From Hymenobacter sp. GOD-10R (lineage in GTDB: Bacteria > Bacteroidota > Bacteroidia > Cytophagales > Hymenobacteraceae): a stretch of DNA of 64,000 nt. Positions 8,503-16,860 of this stretch are shown one piece after another. Location: positions 868,001 to 932,000 of the forward strand of contig NZ_CP141184.1 of the NCBI RefSeq assembly GCF_035609205.1. Direction: 5' to 3'. The notes beneath the pieces were generated by a model. It was not told the origin of the DNA, did not search any database, and was given only the letters and a program-made list of their open reading frames with translations. Both the position numbers and the translations under genes were made by a program. Every line of letters starts with the position of its first letter. The first letter of the stretch is position 1.

Positions 8503-10090
8503 GGCGGAAGGGCTGTGGCAGTTCCGGGCTGCCGCTGCGCCCGTTACGGCGCAAAAGCTAGGCTTGGCCGTGCTGGTGGTGGCGGGCTGCGCGAGCATTC
8601 TTCGGCTTGGCGACTGGTGGTTTCGGGCGGAGCACGTGGCGGCGCTGCCGTTGTTTCTGGTGCTGACGTTTATCTTCTGGTGGGGCATCGTCCGGATGGT
8701 GGTGCTGTGGATATCGTACCTGCGCATCCGCAAGCCCGAACCTAGGCCTGCACCCCAGCAGCGACGGGTAGCCATCTTCACGACCAGCTCGCCGGGCGAA
8801 CCGCTGAGCATGTTTGAAAAGACGCTGGCAGCTTGCGCCCGCATCGACTATCCGCACACTACCTATTTGCTCGATGACACTCGCGACCCTAGGTTTCGGG
8901 AAGCAGCTGAGCGTAACGGCGCTGTGTGGCTGGAATTGGTGGGGCTGCCTGGCGCGAAAGCTGGTAAAATCAATGCCGCTTTGCAGCGCACCGATGAGGA
9001 ATTTATCCTAGTACTCGACCCCGACCACATCCCATTCCCGAACTTCCTGGATGAGGTGCTGGGCTACTTCGATGATGAGCAAGTAGGCTTTGTGCAGGTG
9101 GCGCAGGCTTATTACAACCAGTACCGCTCCTTCACGGCCCGCGGTGCTGCCGAGCAGACGTACGGCTTCTACGGCCCGACCCAAATGGGCATGAACGGCC
9201 TGAACTGCGCCGTAGCCATTGGGGCCAACTGCACCTTCCGCCGCACGGCGCTGAAGAGCATCGGGGGGCACGGCATTGGCCTGGCTGAGGACCTCATCAC
9301 GGCCATTCGCATGCACGCCGCGGGTTGGAAGTCAGTGTACAACCCGGTAGTCGTGAGCCGCGGCCTGGTGCCCGAGGACCTAGGTTCGTTCTGCAAACAG
9401 CAACTGAAATGGGCGCGGGGCGTGCACGAAGTGCTCTTTGCCGAAGTGCCCAACTTGTGGCCGACGCTTAGCTTCTGGCAGCGCTTGTCGTATCTGACGG
9501 TGGGCACCTACTACGTGTCGGGCGCCACGATGCTGCTGTTCTTGCTCATTCCGTACCTATTCTTCTGGGGCGGTTTGCAGCCAGCAAACATGAACTTCGT
9601 GGAGTTTTTGGTGCACTGGCTGCCAGTGGGAGTTTTCGGCGTGCTGATTTACCTCTACGTGCAGCGGTGGCTGTGTCACCCAGCCGAGGAGCGCGGACTA
9701 CATTGGCGCGGCATGTTCCTGAAGTTCGCCTGCTGGCCGGTGTTTTTCCTGGGGTTTGTGCTGTCGCTCTGGGATGGCAAGATTCCCTATATCCCCACCG
9801 CCAAGCTAGCTGATGGGCGCTTCACCTGGTTTGCCTGGCCGCTGTTAGCGCACCAGTTGTTGTTTGTCGGTACGCTGCTGTACGTGGTGGTAGAACGAGC
9901 TTATTACACACCCGAAGCGCGCCTCGCCCTGAGCAGCGGCGATATCTGGGGTATGATGGCGTTTGCGGGCGTGGCCTTTCTCATGACGGTGGGCGGTTTG
10001 TTTGCCGCTTATCAATCGAGCAAGCTGACGCCGGAGGAGCCCTGGGCCATCGTGCCGCTGCCTACTACAAGCCGCCAACTGGCATCTTAA
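8480..10090 (+). CDS. Processive family 2 glycosyltransferase (cellulose-synthase-like exopolysaccharide synthase)
   Basis: A 536-residue inner-membrane protein starting at an ATG inside the previous gene. Two N-terminal membrane segments (~27-47 and 56-80) precede a cytosolic GT-A domain with all processive GT2 motifs: LDD (131-133), DxD as DPDH (180-183), the acceptor/base motif AED (269-271) and QxxxW as QQLKW (307-311). Four or more membrane segments follow (~325-350, 365-390, 405-425, 445-465, 480-505). By family knowledge it polymerises a nucleotide sugar into a beta-linked chain and threads it through the membrane. There is no PilZ domain after the catalytic region, so direct c-di-GMP control as in BcsA is not evident. 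A GH26 enzyme encoded downstream suggests the product contains beta-mannosyl linkages. Alternatives are cellulose-like glucan or mixed glucomannan. Confidence 0.85.
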   Translation: MWPQNKNKAEGLWQFRAAAAPVTAQKLGLAVLVVAGCASILRLGDWWFRAEHVAALPLFLVLTFIFWWGIVRMVVLWISYLRIRKPEPRPAPQQRRVAIFTTSSPGEPLSMFEKTLAACARIDYPHTTYLLDDTRDPRFREAAERNGAVWLELVGLPGAKAGKINAALQRTDEEFILVLDPDHIPFPNFLDEVLGYFDDEQVGFVQVAQAYYNQYRSFTARGAAEQTYGFYGPTQMGMNGLNCAVAIGANCTFRRTALKSIGGHGIGLAEDLITAIRMHAAGWKSVYNPVVVSRGLVPEDLGSFCKQQLKWARGVHEVLFAEVPNLWPTLSFWQRLSYLTVGTYYVSGATMLLFLLIPYLFFWGGLQPANMNFVEFLVHWLPVGVFGVLIYLYVQRWLCHPAEERGLHWRGMFLKFACWPVFFLGFVLSLWDGKIPYIPTAKLADGRFTWFAWPLLAHQLLFVGTLLYVVVERAYYTPEARLALSSGDIWGMMAFAGVAFLMTVGGLFAAYQSSKLTPEEPWAIVPLPTTSRQLAS

Positions 10091-10154
10091 GCAGCTTGTT
10101 GTTACCTGCTTTTCTGTTCTGACCGAATCAATCCCATCCGTTAGTATTTCAATC

Positions 10155-11399
10155 ATGAAAGTTCTGGTCTACCGAACTTCCGCCGTGCTGTTGGTTATTA
10201 TCGCCGGCGTGCTGCTTTCGTCGTTGCTGCTGTTTGCCGGCGAGCGAAGCAAAGGGCCATTAGAAGACTTGGCTACCACCGTGACGAGCGACGTAGCTAG
10301 GTTTGAAAAACAGCTAGTAGGCGGCGACCTGCGCAAGAGCCGCTCGGCCGCCCTAGGGTGGTTTGCCCGCTACCGCACCAACAAAGCGCTGCTCAACGCC
10401 CCCGATACGATCCTTACGGGTGCCTACGACAACAACACCGCCGAGTCATACGAGAGCATTGTGGCGTTGGAAGAATCGCTGCAAGTGAAGCTGCCCATCA
10501 TTCAGCTGTACACAGCCTGGGGCAGCAAGAAAGATCAGGTATTTCCTATGCTGCGGGCACAAGCCATTCAAGACCTAGGCTCCCTCCCGATGATTACCTG
10601 GGAGCCTTGGCTGGATGACTTCGATCGAACTGTATTTCCAACTGCGCAGGCTGCGGAACGCGTAAATGAAGGCGGCCTGAAAGCCATTGCAGCGGGCCGC
10701 TACGATGCTTACGTGGACAAATGGGCCACGGCGGCCAAGCAATTTGGCGCGCCCTTTTACCTACGCTTCGGCCACGAGATGAACGATCCGTACCGCTACC
10801 CGTGGGGGCCGCAGAACAACGATCCGGCCGATTACATTGCTGCGTGGCGTCACGTAGTGAGCCGGTTCCGGCAGCTAGGTGCCACCAATGCTATTTGGCT
10901 TTGGTCGCCGCACCCAGCCTACACTAACTACCGGGAGTTCTACCCAGGTAATGAGTACGTAGACTGGATCGGGGTAACGACCCTGAACTACGGCACAGTG
11001 GCGCCGGCATGGAGTAAGTGGTACTCGTTTGATGAAATTTTCGGCAATAGCTACGCGGAGTTCTCGCAGTACGGCAAGCCAATTATCGTCACCGAGTTTG
11101 GCTCGTTGCGTGTGGGCGGCGACCGGGCGGCATGGTTCCAGCAAGCTCTCACCGATTTGCCGGTGAAGTACCCAGCCGTGAAAGCAGTGGTGTTTTACAA
11201 CAACTCAAGCGACATGACCACCACTTACAAGTCGTTGGATTGGTCGTTTAATGCGGATAAAAAGGTGCTAACCGCTGCTACGCAGGCTATGAAAAGTTGG
11301 CGGGTGCACCGTTCGCCCATCAGTCGGCTGCTTAGTGGAAAGCCGCTGGTCGTGGCGCCTTCGGCTGCTCGCCCGGATCAACATCCTTTGGGTAAGTAG
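10155..11399 (+). CDS. GH26-family beta-mannanase-like glycosidase with N-terminal membrane anchor
   Basis: A 414-residue protein with one N-terminal hydrophobic segment (residues ~7-28) that anchors it in the inner membrane facing the periplasm or serves as a signal. The (beta/alpha)8 domain carries the GH26 pattern: LTGAYDNN near the start, PMITWEPW, the acid/base motif FYLRFGHEMND (Glu208), IWLWSPHP, WIGVTTLNYG and the nucleophile motif IIVTEFGS (Glu314). GH26 enzymes hydrolyse beta-1,4-mannan and some mixed glucans. It follows the GT2 synthase by 64 bp on the same strand, the position taken by BcsZ-type glycanases in cellulose operons, so I infer that it trims or edits the nascent polymer. 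Its 3' end overlaps the convergent DUF421 gene by 68 bp. Confidence 0.8.
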   Translation: MKVLVYRTSAVLLVIIAGVLLSSLLLFAGERSKGPLEDLATTVTSDVARFEKQLVGGDLRKSRSAALGWFARYRTNKALLNAPDTILTGAYDNNTAESYESIVALEESLQVKLPIIQLYTAWGSKKDQVFPMLRAQAIQDLGSLPMITWEPWLDDFDRTVFPTAQAAERVNEGGLKAIAAGRYDAYVDKWATAAKQFGAPFYLRFGHEMNDPYRYPWGPQNNDPADYIAAWRHVVSRFRQLGATNAIWLWSPHPAYTNYREFYPGNEYVDWIGVTTLNYGTVAPAWSKWYSFDEIFGNSYAEFSQYGKPIIVTEFGSLRVGGDRAAWFQQALTDLPVKYPAVKAVVFYNNSSDMTTTYKSLDWSFNADKKVLTAATQAMKSWRVHRSPISRLLSGKPLVVAPSAARPDQHPLGK

Positions 11400-11940
11400 T
11401 ATAGCCTTTGGGCGGCGACGTTGGCGGACCTACGGGGCTCTTCCGCAGGACAACAGTAATTTGACCATTGCGCTCCAGGCGCACCACGTCGGTTTCGGCC
11501 AGCGAGTCGATGTTGGCAGCATCCCGTAGTCCTTCGTGTAGGTCTTTTTCGGAGAGGTCAGTCTTGCGTAGTTGGTCATGAAAAAGCTGGCCGCCTTGTG
11601 CCAACACCCTAGGTTCGCCCTTGATGAGCCGACCAACAAAATCGCTGTGGTAGGCTGCAAGAGCTAGCACGCGGTGCAACACGACCAACACCGTGCTAGC
11701 TAGGAGAGTACCGAAAAACGGCGAGGCTGCCACGATGGCCCGGCTGAGTACGGCCCCCAGAATGATCTTTATGACAACGTCAAAGGGGGTGTTGCTTCCG
11801 AAGGCGCGCGTGCCCACCAGGCGCAACAGCCCCAGCGATACAAAGAAGATGATAAAGGCGCGCAAGCACATGGCCAGTACCGAAATAGTATGCGGGCCGG
11901 CGTGTAGCTCTAGCAAATTACTAAACCAAGCAACGCTCAT
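11332..11940 (-). CDS. DUF421 (YetF-like) membrane protein
   Basis: A 202-residue protein with about three N-terminal membrane segments (residues ~20-45, 55-75, 78-98), then the soluble DUF421 domain with the typical RLIKGEPRVLAQGGQLFHDQL turn and KTDLSEKDLHEGLRDAANID helix, ending in DVVRLERNGQITVVLRKS. The biochemical role of the family is not established, although some members affect spore or stress physiology. The last ~25 residues are Pro-rich and coincide with the overlap with the convergent GH26 gene, so the tail may be poorly constrained. It starts 28 bp after the stop of the pyrophosphatase gene on the same strand, so the two are probably cotranscribed. Confidence 0.8.
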   Translation of the reverse strand: MSVAWFSNLLELHAGPHTISVLAMCLRAFIIFFVSLGLLRLVGTRAFGSNTPFDVVIKIILGAVLSRAIVAASPFFGTLLASTVLVVLHRVLALAAYHSDFVGRLIKGEPRVLAQGGQLFHDQLRKTDLSEKDLHEGLRDAANIDSLAETDVVRLERNGQITVVLRKSPVGPPTSPPKGYTTYPKDVDPGEQPKAPRPAAFH

Positions 11941-11968
11941 AGGTTGTCAGGCGAAAGAGGGTGGGGTG

Positions 11969-12505
11969 TTATGCAGCGGCGAGCTTTTGCCCTTGCTCAA
12001 CGAGCTTTGCTGCTTGTTTTGCGCCTGAGCGCCGAACGGGTTTGAATTCCCCGCCCTTCGCTTCGTTGTAGGAATGAAAGAAGTGCTCAATTTCGTGGAG
12101 CAGTTGCGGCGACAAGTCCTTGATGTCTTGAAGGTGCTGGTGCTGCCGCGACATGGCCGATACCGCCAGTAGCCGGTCGTTCTTCTCAACGCGGCCATCG
12201 TTCTCGATTTGCTCGGCCTCGATGGCTCCAATCAAGCGCACTTCCAACAAGCAGCCCGGAAAAGCAGGCGCATCCATCAGCACGAGCACATCGATGGGGT
12301 CGCCGTCTTCGCCGCGGGTGGAGGGAATAAAGCCGAAATCGTACGGAAAGCTGGAGCCTTCGGGCAGCACGCCTTTGAGTTGGATAAGCTCTAGGTCGGG
12401 TTCGTAGGCAAACTTGTTGCGGCTGCCTTTTGGGGTCTCAATAATAACGTTGAAGTTCTTGCTTTCTGCGTTTTGCGCAGGCAAGGTGTGCAAAGCGACT
12501 GCCAT
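11969..12505 (-). CDS. ppa: Family I soluble inorganic pyrophosphatase
   Basis: A 178-residue cytosolic enzyme of the usual prokaryotic length that hydrolyses PPi to two phosphates and so pulls biosynthetic polymerisation reactions forward. Visible signatures are the IETPKGSRNKFAYEPD substrate-binding strand, GVLPEGSSFPYDFGFIPST, the metal-binding signature EDGDPIDVLVL (Asp67, Asp69, Asp72) and a KNDRLLAV segment that matches the second metal-binding cluster. The C-terminus has the expected helical IEHFFHSYNEAKGGEFKP. It is divergent from the sensor kinase gene at 12718 and followed closely by the DUF421 gene. Confidence 0.95.
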   Translation of the reverse strand: MAVALHTLPAQNAESKNFNVIIETPKGSRNKFAYEPDLELIQLKGVLPEGSSFPYDFGFIPSTRGEDGDPIDVLVLMDAPAFPGCLLEVRLIGAIEAEQIENDGRVEKNDRLLAVSAMSRQHQHLQDIKDLSPQLLHEIEHFFHSYNEAKGGEFKPVRRSGAKQAAKLVEQGQKLAAA

Positions 12506-12717
12506 AGGAAAGGAGGTAACAATTCGGTAACATTACCTTGTACCGGTAGGCTGTGGTGCGGGTTGCAAGTGCCGAGCTAGGTACACAAACGCTAGGTAGC
12601 CGCGTGAGCGCAGGCATACCAAAGGAAAGAACAAAGCACACTTGCGTACCCCCGGCAGATCAGCGAAGAAGGCACAACCAAACTATAGGACGTCGTATAA
12701 GTCCTTATCTTTTTTTA

Positions 12718-13815
12718 ATGTTGGGCATAATGCTAGAGCCTGCCACATTTTTTCTAGATCAAGCGGAAGCTAGTTCGCAGATACACTTCATTTATGACCT
12801 TGCGGCTCAGCGGGTCGTGTTCATCAACCGCGCTTATGAGCAGGTGTTACGCGGCACCTGCGCCCACGTCAACGATGAATTGCCAGCCCTGTTCGCCCGC
12901 CTGCACCCCGATGAACTGCCGCTGATGCAGCGCTACTGGCAGCTTTGGACGCAAGGTCGGCTACATGATGAGATAGATTTCCGCTTGCGCACACCCGGCG
13001 GTGCCGACCAGTGGCTGTGCTTGGCGCCGCACTGGTACCAAGATGCGGAGGGGCACGCGTGGCTAGGGGGCACGCTGCGCGACATTAGCGTGAGCAAAGA
13101 CAACAAGACAACGAACGAGAAATTCAGCGCCAAGAAGAACACGGTACTGGAGATCCTCGCGCATGACCTATCCGGCGCCTTCAGCGTAATGCAGCGCCTA
13201 ACGGAACATATTCAGGAGGAGGTAGTGCCAGAGGACAACCCACACGTGGCCCAGATGCTGGGAATGATGCAGAACACCAGCCAGAAAAGCGTTCAGATGA
13301 TCAAAGACCTGCTGGATCAGGAATTTCTGGAGTCCTCTAACATCAGCCTGAACCTTGAGCGGGTTGATCTGCGCGACAAAGTAAGGCAATGTGTGGAGCC
13401 TCTACGCCAGGCACCGGGGAGTGAGGCCCGGCAGCTAGAATTGGTGCTGCCCGAGGAGCCCGTGTACGCGGAAGTAGATGTTAACAAGCTCCAGCAGGTT
13501 GTTAGCAACCTAGTTGGCAATGCCCTCAAGTTCACTCCCAATGAGCGCCGTATTCAGGTCAGCGTGGCGCCTTGCCCCGGCTGTGTCCACGTCGCCGTTG
13601 CCGATGAAGGGATTGGCATTCCTGCCGCGCTGTTGCCTGAACTATTCGAGCGCTTCACCAAGGCGCGTCGACCGGGCTTGCGTGGTGAGCCTACCACCGG
13701 CCTAGGTCTGTCGCTGTGCAAAACGATTGTGGAACTGCACCGTGGTACGCTGACGGTAACTAGCACGGAGGGTAGCGGCTCTACTTTTACTGTTGAGTTG
13801 CCCGTGACCAGTTAG
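12718..13815 (+). CDS. PAS-domain sensor histidine kinase
   Basis: The frame is open from a GTG at 12553, but the first ~55 codons have no recognisable domain; I prefer the ATG at 12718 (365 residues), with 12730 also possible. Residues ~20-125 form a PAS fold (QIHFIYDLAAQRVVFINRAY to WLGGTLRDISVSK). A HisKA helix follows with LEILAHDLSGAFSVMQRL, phospho-acceptor His149. The HATPase domain has an N box (NLVGNALKFTPN), G1 (VADEGIGIP), an F-box-like LFERF and G2 (GLGLSLCKTIVELH). There are no membrane segments, so it is cytosolic. It has no adjacent receiver; the nearest one is encoded at 15487 after a second kinase. The signal is unknown. Confidence 0.85.
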   Translation: MLGIMLEPATFFLDQAEASSQIHFIYDLAAQRVVFINRAYEQVLRGTCAHVNDELPALFARLHPDELPLMQRYWQLWTQGRLHDEIDFRLRTPGGADQWLCLAPHWYQDAEGHAWLGGTLRDISVSKDNKTTNEKFSAKKNTVLEILAHDLSGAFSVMQRLTEHIQEEVVPEDNPHVAQMLGMMQNTSQKSVQMIKDLLDQEFLESSNISLNLERVDLRDKVRQCVEPLRQAPGSEARQLELVLPEEPVYAEVDVNKLQQVVSNLVGNALKFTPNERRIQVSVAPCPGCVHVAVADEGIGIPAALLPELFERFTKARRPGLRGEPTTGLGLSLCKTIVELHRGTLTVTSTEGSGSTFTVELPVTS

Positions 13816-14042
13816 ACCGTTTTTTAGACCCTCAATTCTGCAACTTTATTTTTTATATCACTCGTAAAAAGGGAAGAAAGAACAAGATATTTCCAAAGCT
13901 CATTACCTTCTGTTTTAGTAGAAAGTGGTCGATTTTAGCTCCTCGCCTCCACCTCGTCATACAACACTCGGGCTATAAGGTGAAGGCTGCCGCTCTCAAC
14001 TACTTGTGCAATGGGCCACTACTTCTAGCAGCATAACCCACC

Positions 14043-15479
14043 ATGAGTGAAAGTGCAGAGTTGGTAAACAGTGAGGAGCGGTTTCGGTCCTTGTTTCAGA
14101 ATAACTTGGATCTGATTCTATTTCAGGACCATGAAGGTGTCATTTGGGATGTGAACAGCTCTTTTTTGACTTTGTTGAATCGGACGAAAGACGAGGTGGT
14201 AGGGCGCACGCTGTCACCCTTCTTACCGCCCGAGCTTGTTCCGGTATTTAACGAAAAACTCCAACAAGCTTTTGCCGGCACGCGCGTGCAGTTCGACGTA
14301 GCCGTGCAGTTCAAGGGTGCCGAACCTAGGGTGCTCAATGTCTCTAAAGTGCCGCTGTGGGTAGATGGGAACGTGCGAGGCGTGCACATGGTGGCGCGCG
14401 ATATCACCGAACTGACGGCCTCCCACCAACTCATTGAGCAGCAGGCCCGGAAGCTTAATACCATTTTTGAAAGCATCACCGATGCACTTTTTCTCATCGA
14501 CTGGAATTGGTGCTTTACCTACCTCAACCACGAAGTAGAGCGACTGCTGCACGTAGAGCGGGCGAATGTGCTCGGAAAGAATATCTGGGAAGTGTTTTCG
14601 GAGGAGGTAAACGGCGCCTTTTACCAGCAATATCACCACGCTATAGCCACCGGCAAAGCGGTGCATTTTGAAGCCTACTACGCAAAGCAGCACTTGTGGC
14701 TGGAGGTTAAGGCTTTTCCTTCAGAGGCGGGCCTATCCGTGTACTTCTCCGACATCTCGCGCCGTATGGAAGCCCAGGCCAGCCAAGAACGGCTCACCCA
14801 AGACTTGTATCGGCACAACCAAGATTTGCAGCAGTTTACCTACTTAGTGTCCCACAACCTGCGGGCGCCCCTAACCAATGCCCTCGGCTTGGCCCGGCTG
14901 CTGCAAGAAGAAGTAGCGGCGCCATCGGAGACCCTAGCTTACTTGGAAGCTAGCTTAGAGCAACTGGATGTGGTGTTTCAAGACATGAATACCATTCTCT
15001 CGGTGCGGGACAGGCAAGACATGACAGCCCCCGAGTCGATGCTGCTCGCCGACGTATTGGGCCAAGTGTTGTTTAGTTTGCAGGAGGAGGTGCAGCGGGC
15101 GGGGGCCGTAATCAGGCTCGAACTACCCGGCGACTTGCGCGTGCACGGCAACCGCGCCTACTTGTACAGTATCTTCTATAATCTGCTTACCAACTCTCTT
15201 AAATACCGTTCGTCAGATCGGCCGCTTCGAATATCCATCACGGGTACCCGCCAACCACCCATAGGAGTGCACCTTTCCTTTGAAGATAATGGCTCAGGAT
15301 TCGACCGCGAAAAGGCCGGCACAGATGTTTTTAAGTTATATAAGCGGTTCCACGAAACCACATCGGGCCGAGGGGTTGGATTATATTTAATTAAAACGCA
15401 CCTCGAATCCATGGGCGGCCGGATAGAGGCCCAAAGCCAAGTGGGTGTTGGTACCCAATTTACTCTATTGATACCCTAA
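14043..15479 (+). CDS. Tandem-PAS sensor histidine kinase
   Basis: A 478-residue soluble kinase. PAS1 spans residues ~10-125 (LFQNNLDLILFQDHEGVIWD to VHMVARDITEL) and PAS2 ~138-240 (IFESITDALFLIDWNWCFTY to LSVYFSDISRR). The HisKA helix carries LQQFTYLVSHNLRAPL with phospho-acceptor His271. The HATPase has YNLLTNSLKYRS, FEDNGSGFD and RGVGLYLIKTHLESMGG. The LVSHNLRAPL form is common in Bacteroidota kinases paired with small receivers. The receiver-only regulator gene starts 7 bp after its stop, so they form an operon and very probably a phosphorelay. There is no transmembrane sensor, so an intracellular signal is expected. Confidence 0.9.
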   Translation: MSESAELVNSEERFRSLFQNNLDLILFQDHEGVIWDVNSSFLTLLNRTKDEVVGRTLSPFLPPELVPVFNEKLQQAFAGTRVQFDVAVQFKGAEPRVLNVSKVPLWVDGNVRGVHMVARDITELTASHQLIEQQARKLNTIFESITDALFLIDWNWCFTYLNHEVERLLHVERANVLGKNIWEVFSEEVNGAFYQQYHHAIATGKAVHFEAYYAKQHLWLEVKAFPSEAGLSVYFSDISRRMEAQASQERLTQDLYRHNQDLQQFTYLVSHNLRAPLTNALGLARLLQEEVAAPSETLAYLEASLEQLDVVFQDMNTILSVRDRQDMTAPESMLLADVLGQVLFSLQEEVQRAGAVIRLELPGDLRVHGNRAYLYSIFYNLLTNSLKYRSSDRPLRISITGTRQPPIGVHLSFEDNGSGFDREKAGTDVFKLYKRFHETTSGRGVGLYLIKTHLESMGGRIEAQSQVGVGTQFTLLIP

Positions 15480-15486
15480 CAAGCGC

Positions 15487-15891
15487 ATGCATACCGTTCT
15501 GATTGACGACGATTTTATTAGCGTGTTTCTAACCGAGAAATTACTGAAGCGGGAGGGCATAGGCGACGCAGTACGCTCATTCCAGTCGCCGCAAGAGGCA
15601 GTAGGCTACCTGCAGCAAACCCTGCCTGCTGAAATTCCGGAGCTGATTCTGCTGGATCTGAATATGCCGTTGATGAACGGGTGGGACGTTTTAGAGGCCC
15701 TTAAGCCTTACGAGGAAGATCTTTTGCCGCGCTGCTTCATCTACATTCTCACGTCGTCCTTAGCCTTGGCTGATACGGCGCGGGCCAAGGAGTTCGCGCT
15801 GGTGACGGGTCTGATTCATAAACCTTTGGACAAAATGCACATTCAAGAAATCCACGCAAGGATAGTGGAGCGCCGGTCAAACTTAGCGTGA
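15487..15891 (+). CDS. Receiver-only response regulator
   Basis: A 134-residue single CheY-like domain: acidic pocket IDDDF (Asp7-Asp9), phospho-acceptor Asp57 in ELILLDLNMPLMNGWDVL, the Thr/Ser switch in ILTSSLALAD and the conserved Lys in GLIHKPLD. There is no DNA-binding or enzymatic output domain, so it passes phosphate on or works by protein contact, as in phosphorelays. It lies 7 bp after the tandem-PAS kinase gene, its likely donor. This receiver subclass is very common beside such kinases in Bacteroidota. Confidence 0.93.
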   Translation: MHTVLIDDDFISVFLTEKLLKREGIGDAVRSFQSPQEAVGYLQQTLPAEIPELILLDLNMPLMNGWDVLEALKPYEEDLLPRCFIYILTSSLALADTARAKEFALVTGLIHKPLDKMHIQEIHARIVERRSNLA

Positions 15892-16071
15892 TGTACACAC
15901 CCAAATGCTTTTGCTTATGCGAATGCGCTAGGTTTCGTGCGTTGCTCTATCGGAATCATGGTAAAGGTGCCGTAAGACGGCTTACACAGTCCGGCTTATA
16001 AAATATCATACCTGGTAAGGCGTCTGCCGGGATATCCTGGGGGGATACTAGGCTGCTTACGCCAACGGCAC

Positions 16072-16827
16072 ATGGACAATGCTCTTGAATATCAAGCTGT
16101 AAAACCAACTACAGCCCTAGCTGCTGTGGTTGAGCGCTTTTGGATGCTAAAAACGGGTTCGGGCGCCGCTAAGCCTATTCGACTACTGCCAGATGGGTGG
16201 ATCGATGTGGTGTTTTCGTACTCCAAAACGGATTCGTTTCACGTTATGCTGATGGGGCTAGGTAGCGTTGCTGACCAAGCCACGCTCGCGGCCGAAACGG
16301 TGATGTTTGCTGTGAGTCTGCGCTTGCCCGCTGCTGAGTACCTGTTGCAAACCCGCGTGGCCGATATTCTTAATGGCGTTCGGCCGTTGCCTGCTAGCTT
16401 TTGGAACATCACGGCGGCTGACCTAACCGATTTTGGGCAGTTCTGCGCCAAGCTGAATAACACCTTGCGCGCGCTGTTGCAGCCAATCCTCGATCCGCGC
16501 AAACGCCGGCTATTTGAGCTGCTCTATGCCTCTGCGGGTATCTTGCCCGTGCACGAGCTGGCGACGCAGTCGGGGTGGAGCAGTCGGCAGACCAACCGCT
16601 ATTTTCAAGACTACTTCGGGTTGTCGCTTAAGACGTATTGCGCTATTCTGCGGTTTCGAGCGGCGTTTCCGCAGCTGAAAGCCGGCCGGTTGTTCCCCGA
16701 TCAAAACTTTGCCGATCAAGCGCACTTTATTCGGGAAGTGCGCAAGTTCTCTGGGGTGCGTCCGAAAGAGCTAGCGCGCAACCAGGATGACCGATTTATT
16801 CAATTTTCTGCCTGGCCTGAAGAATAG
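16072..16827 (+). CDS. AraC-family transcriptional regulator
   Basis: A 251-residue protein. The N-terminal ~140 residues (YQAVKPTTALAAVVERFWML, PIRLLPDGWIDVVFSY) resemble the DUF6597 sensor region found in many AraC-type regulators. The C-terminal ~100 residues hold the two helix-turn-helix units (LATQSGWSSRQTNRYFQDYF and FADQAHFIREVRKFSGVRPK). The flavin monooxygenase gene begins 33 bp after its stop on the same strand, so the regulator is the obvious candidate to control it. The ligand is unknown. The 180 bp upstream contain no clear operator that I can define. Confidence 0.88.
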   Translation: MDNALEYQAVKPTTALAAVVERFWMLKTGSGAAKPIRLLPDGWIDVVFSYSKTDSFHVMLMGLGSVADQATLAAETVMFAVSLRLPAAEYLLQTRVADILNGVRPLPASFWNITAADLTDFGQFCAKLNNTLRALLQPILDPRKRRLFELLYASAGILPVHELATQSGWSSRQTNRYFQDYFGLSLKTYCAILRFRAAFPQLKAGRLFPDQNFADQAHFIREVRKFSGVRPKELARNQDDRFIQFSAWPEE

Positions 16828-16860
16828 CTTTGTCTCCGTAATCATTAAGTACGGATAACT

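Noticed and set aside
12553..12717. Upstream extension of the PAS kinase from a GTG
   Set aside because: These 55 codons show no domain and would run through the likely promoter region shared with the divergent pyrophosphatase gene.
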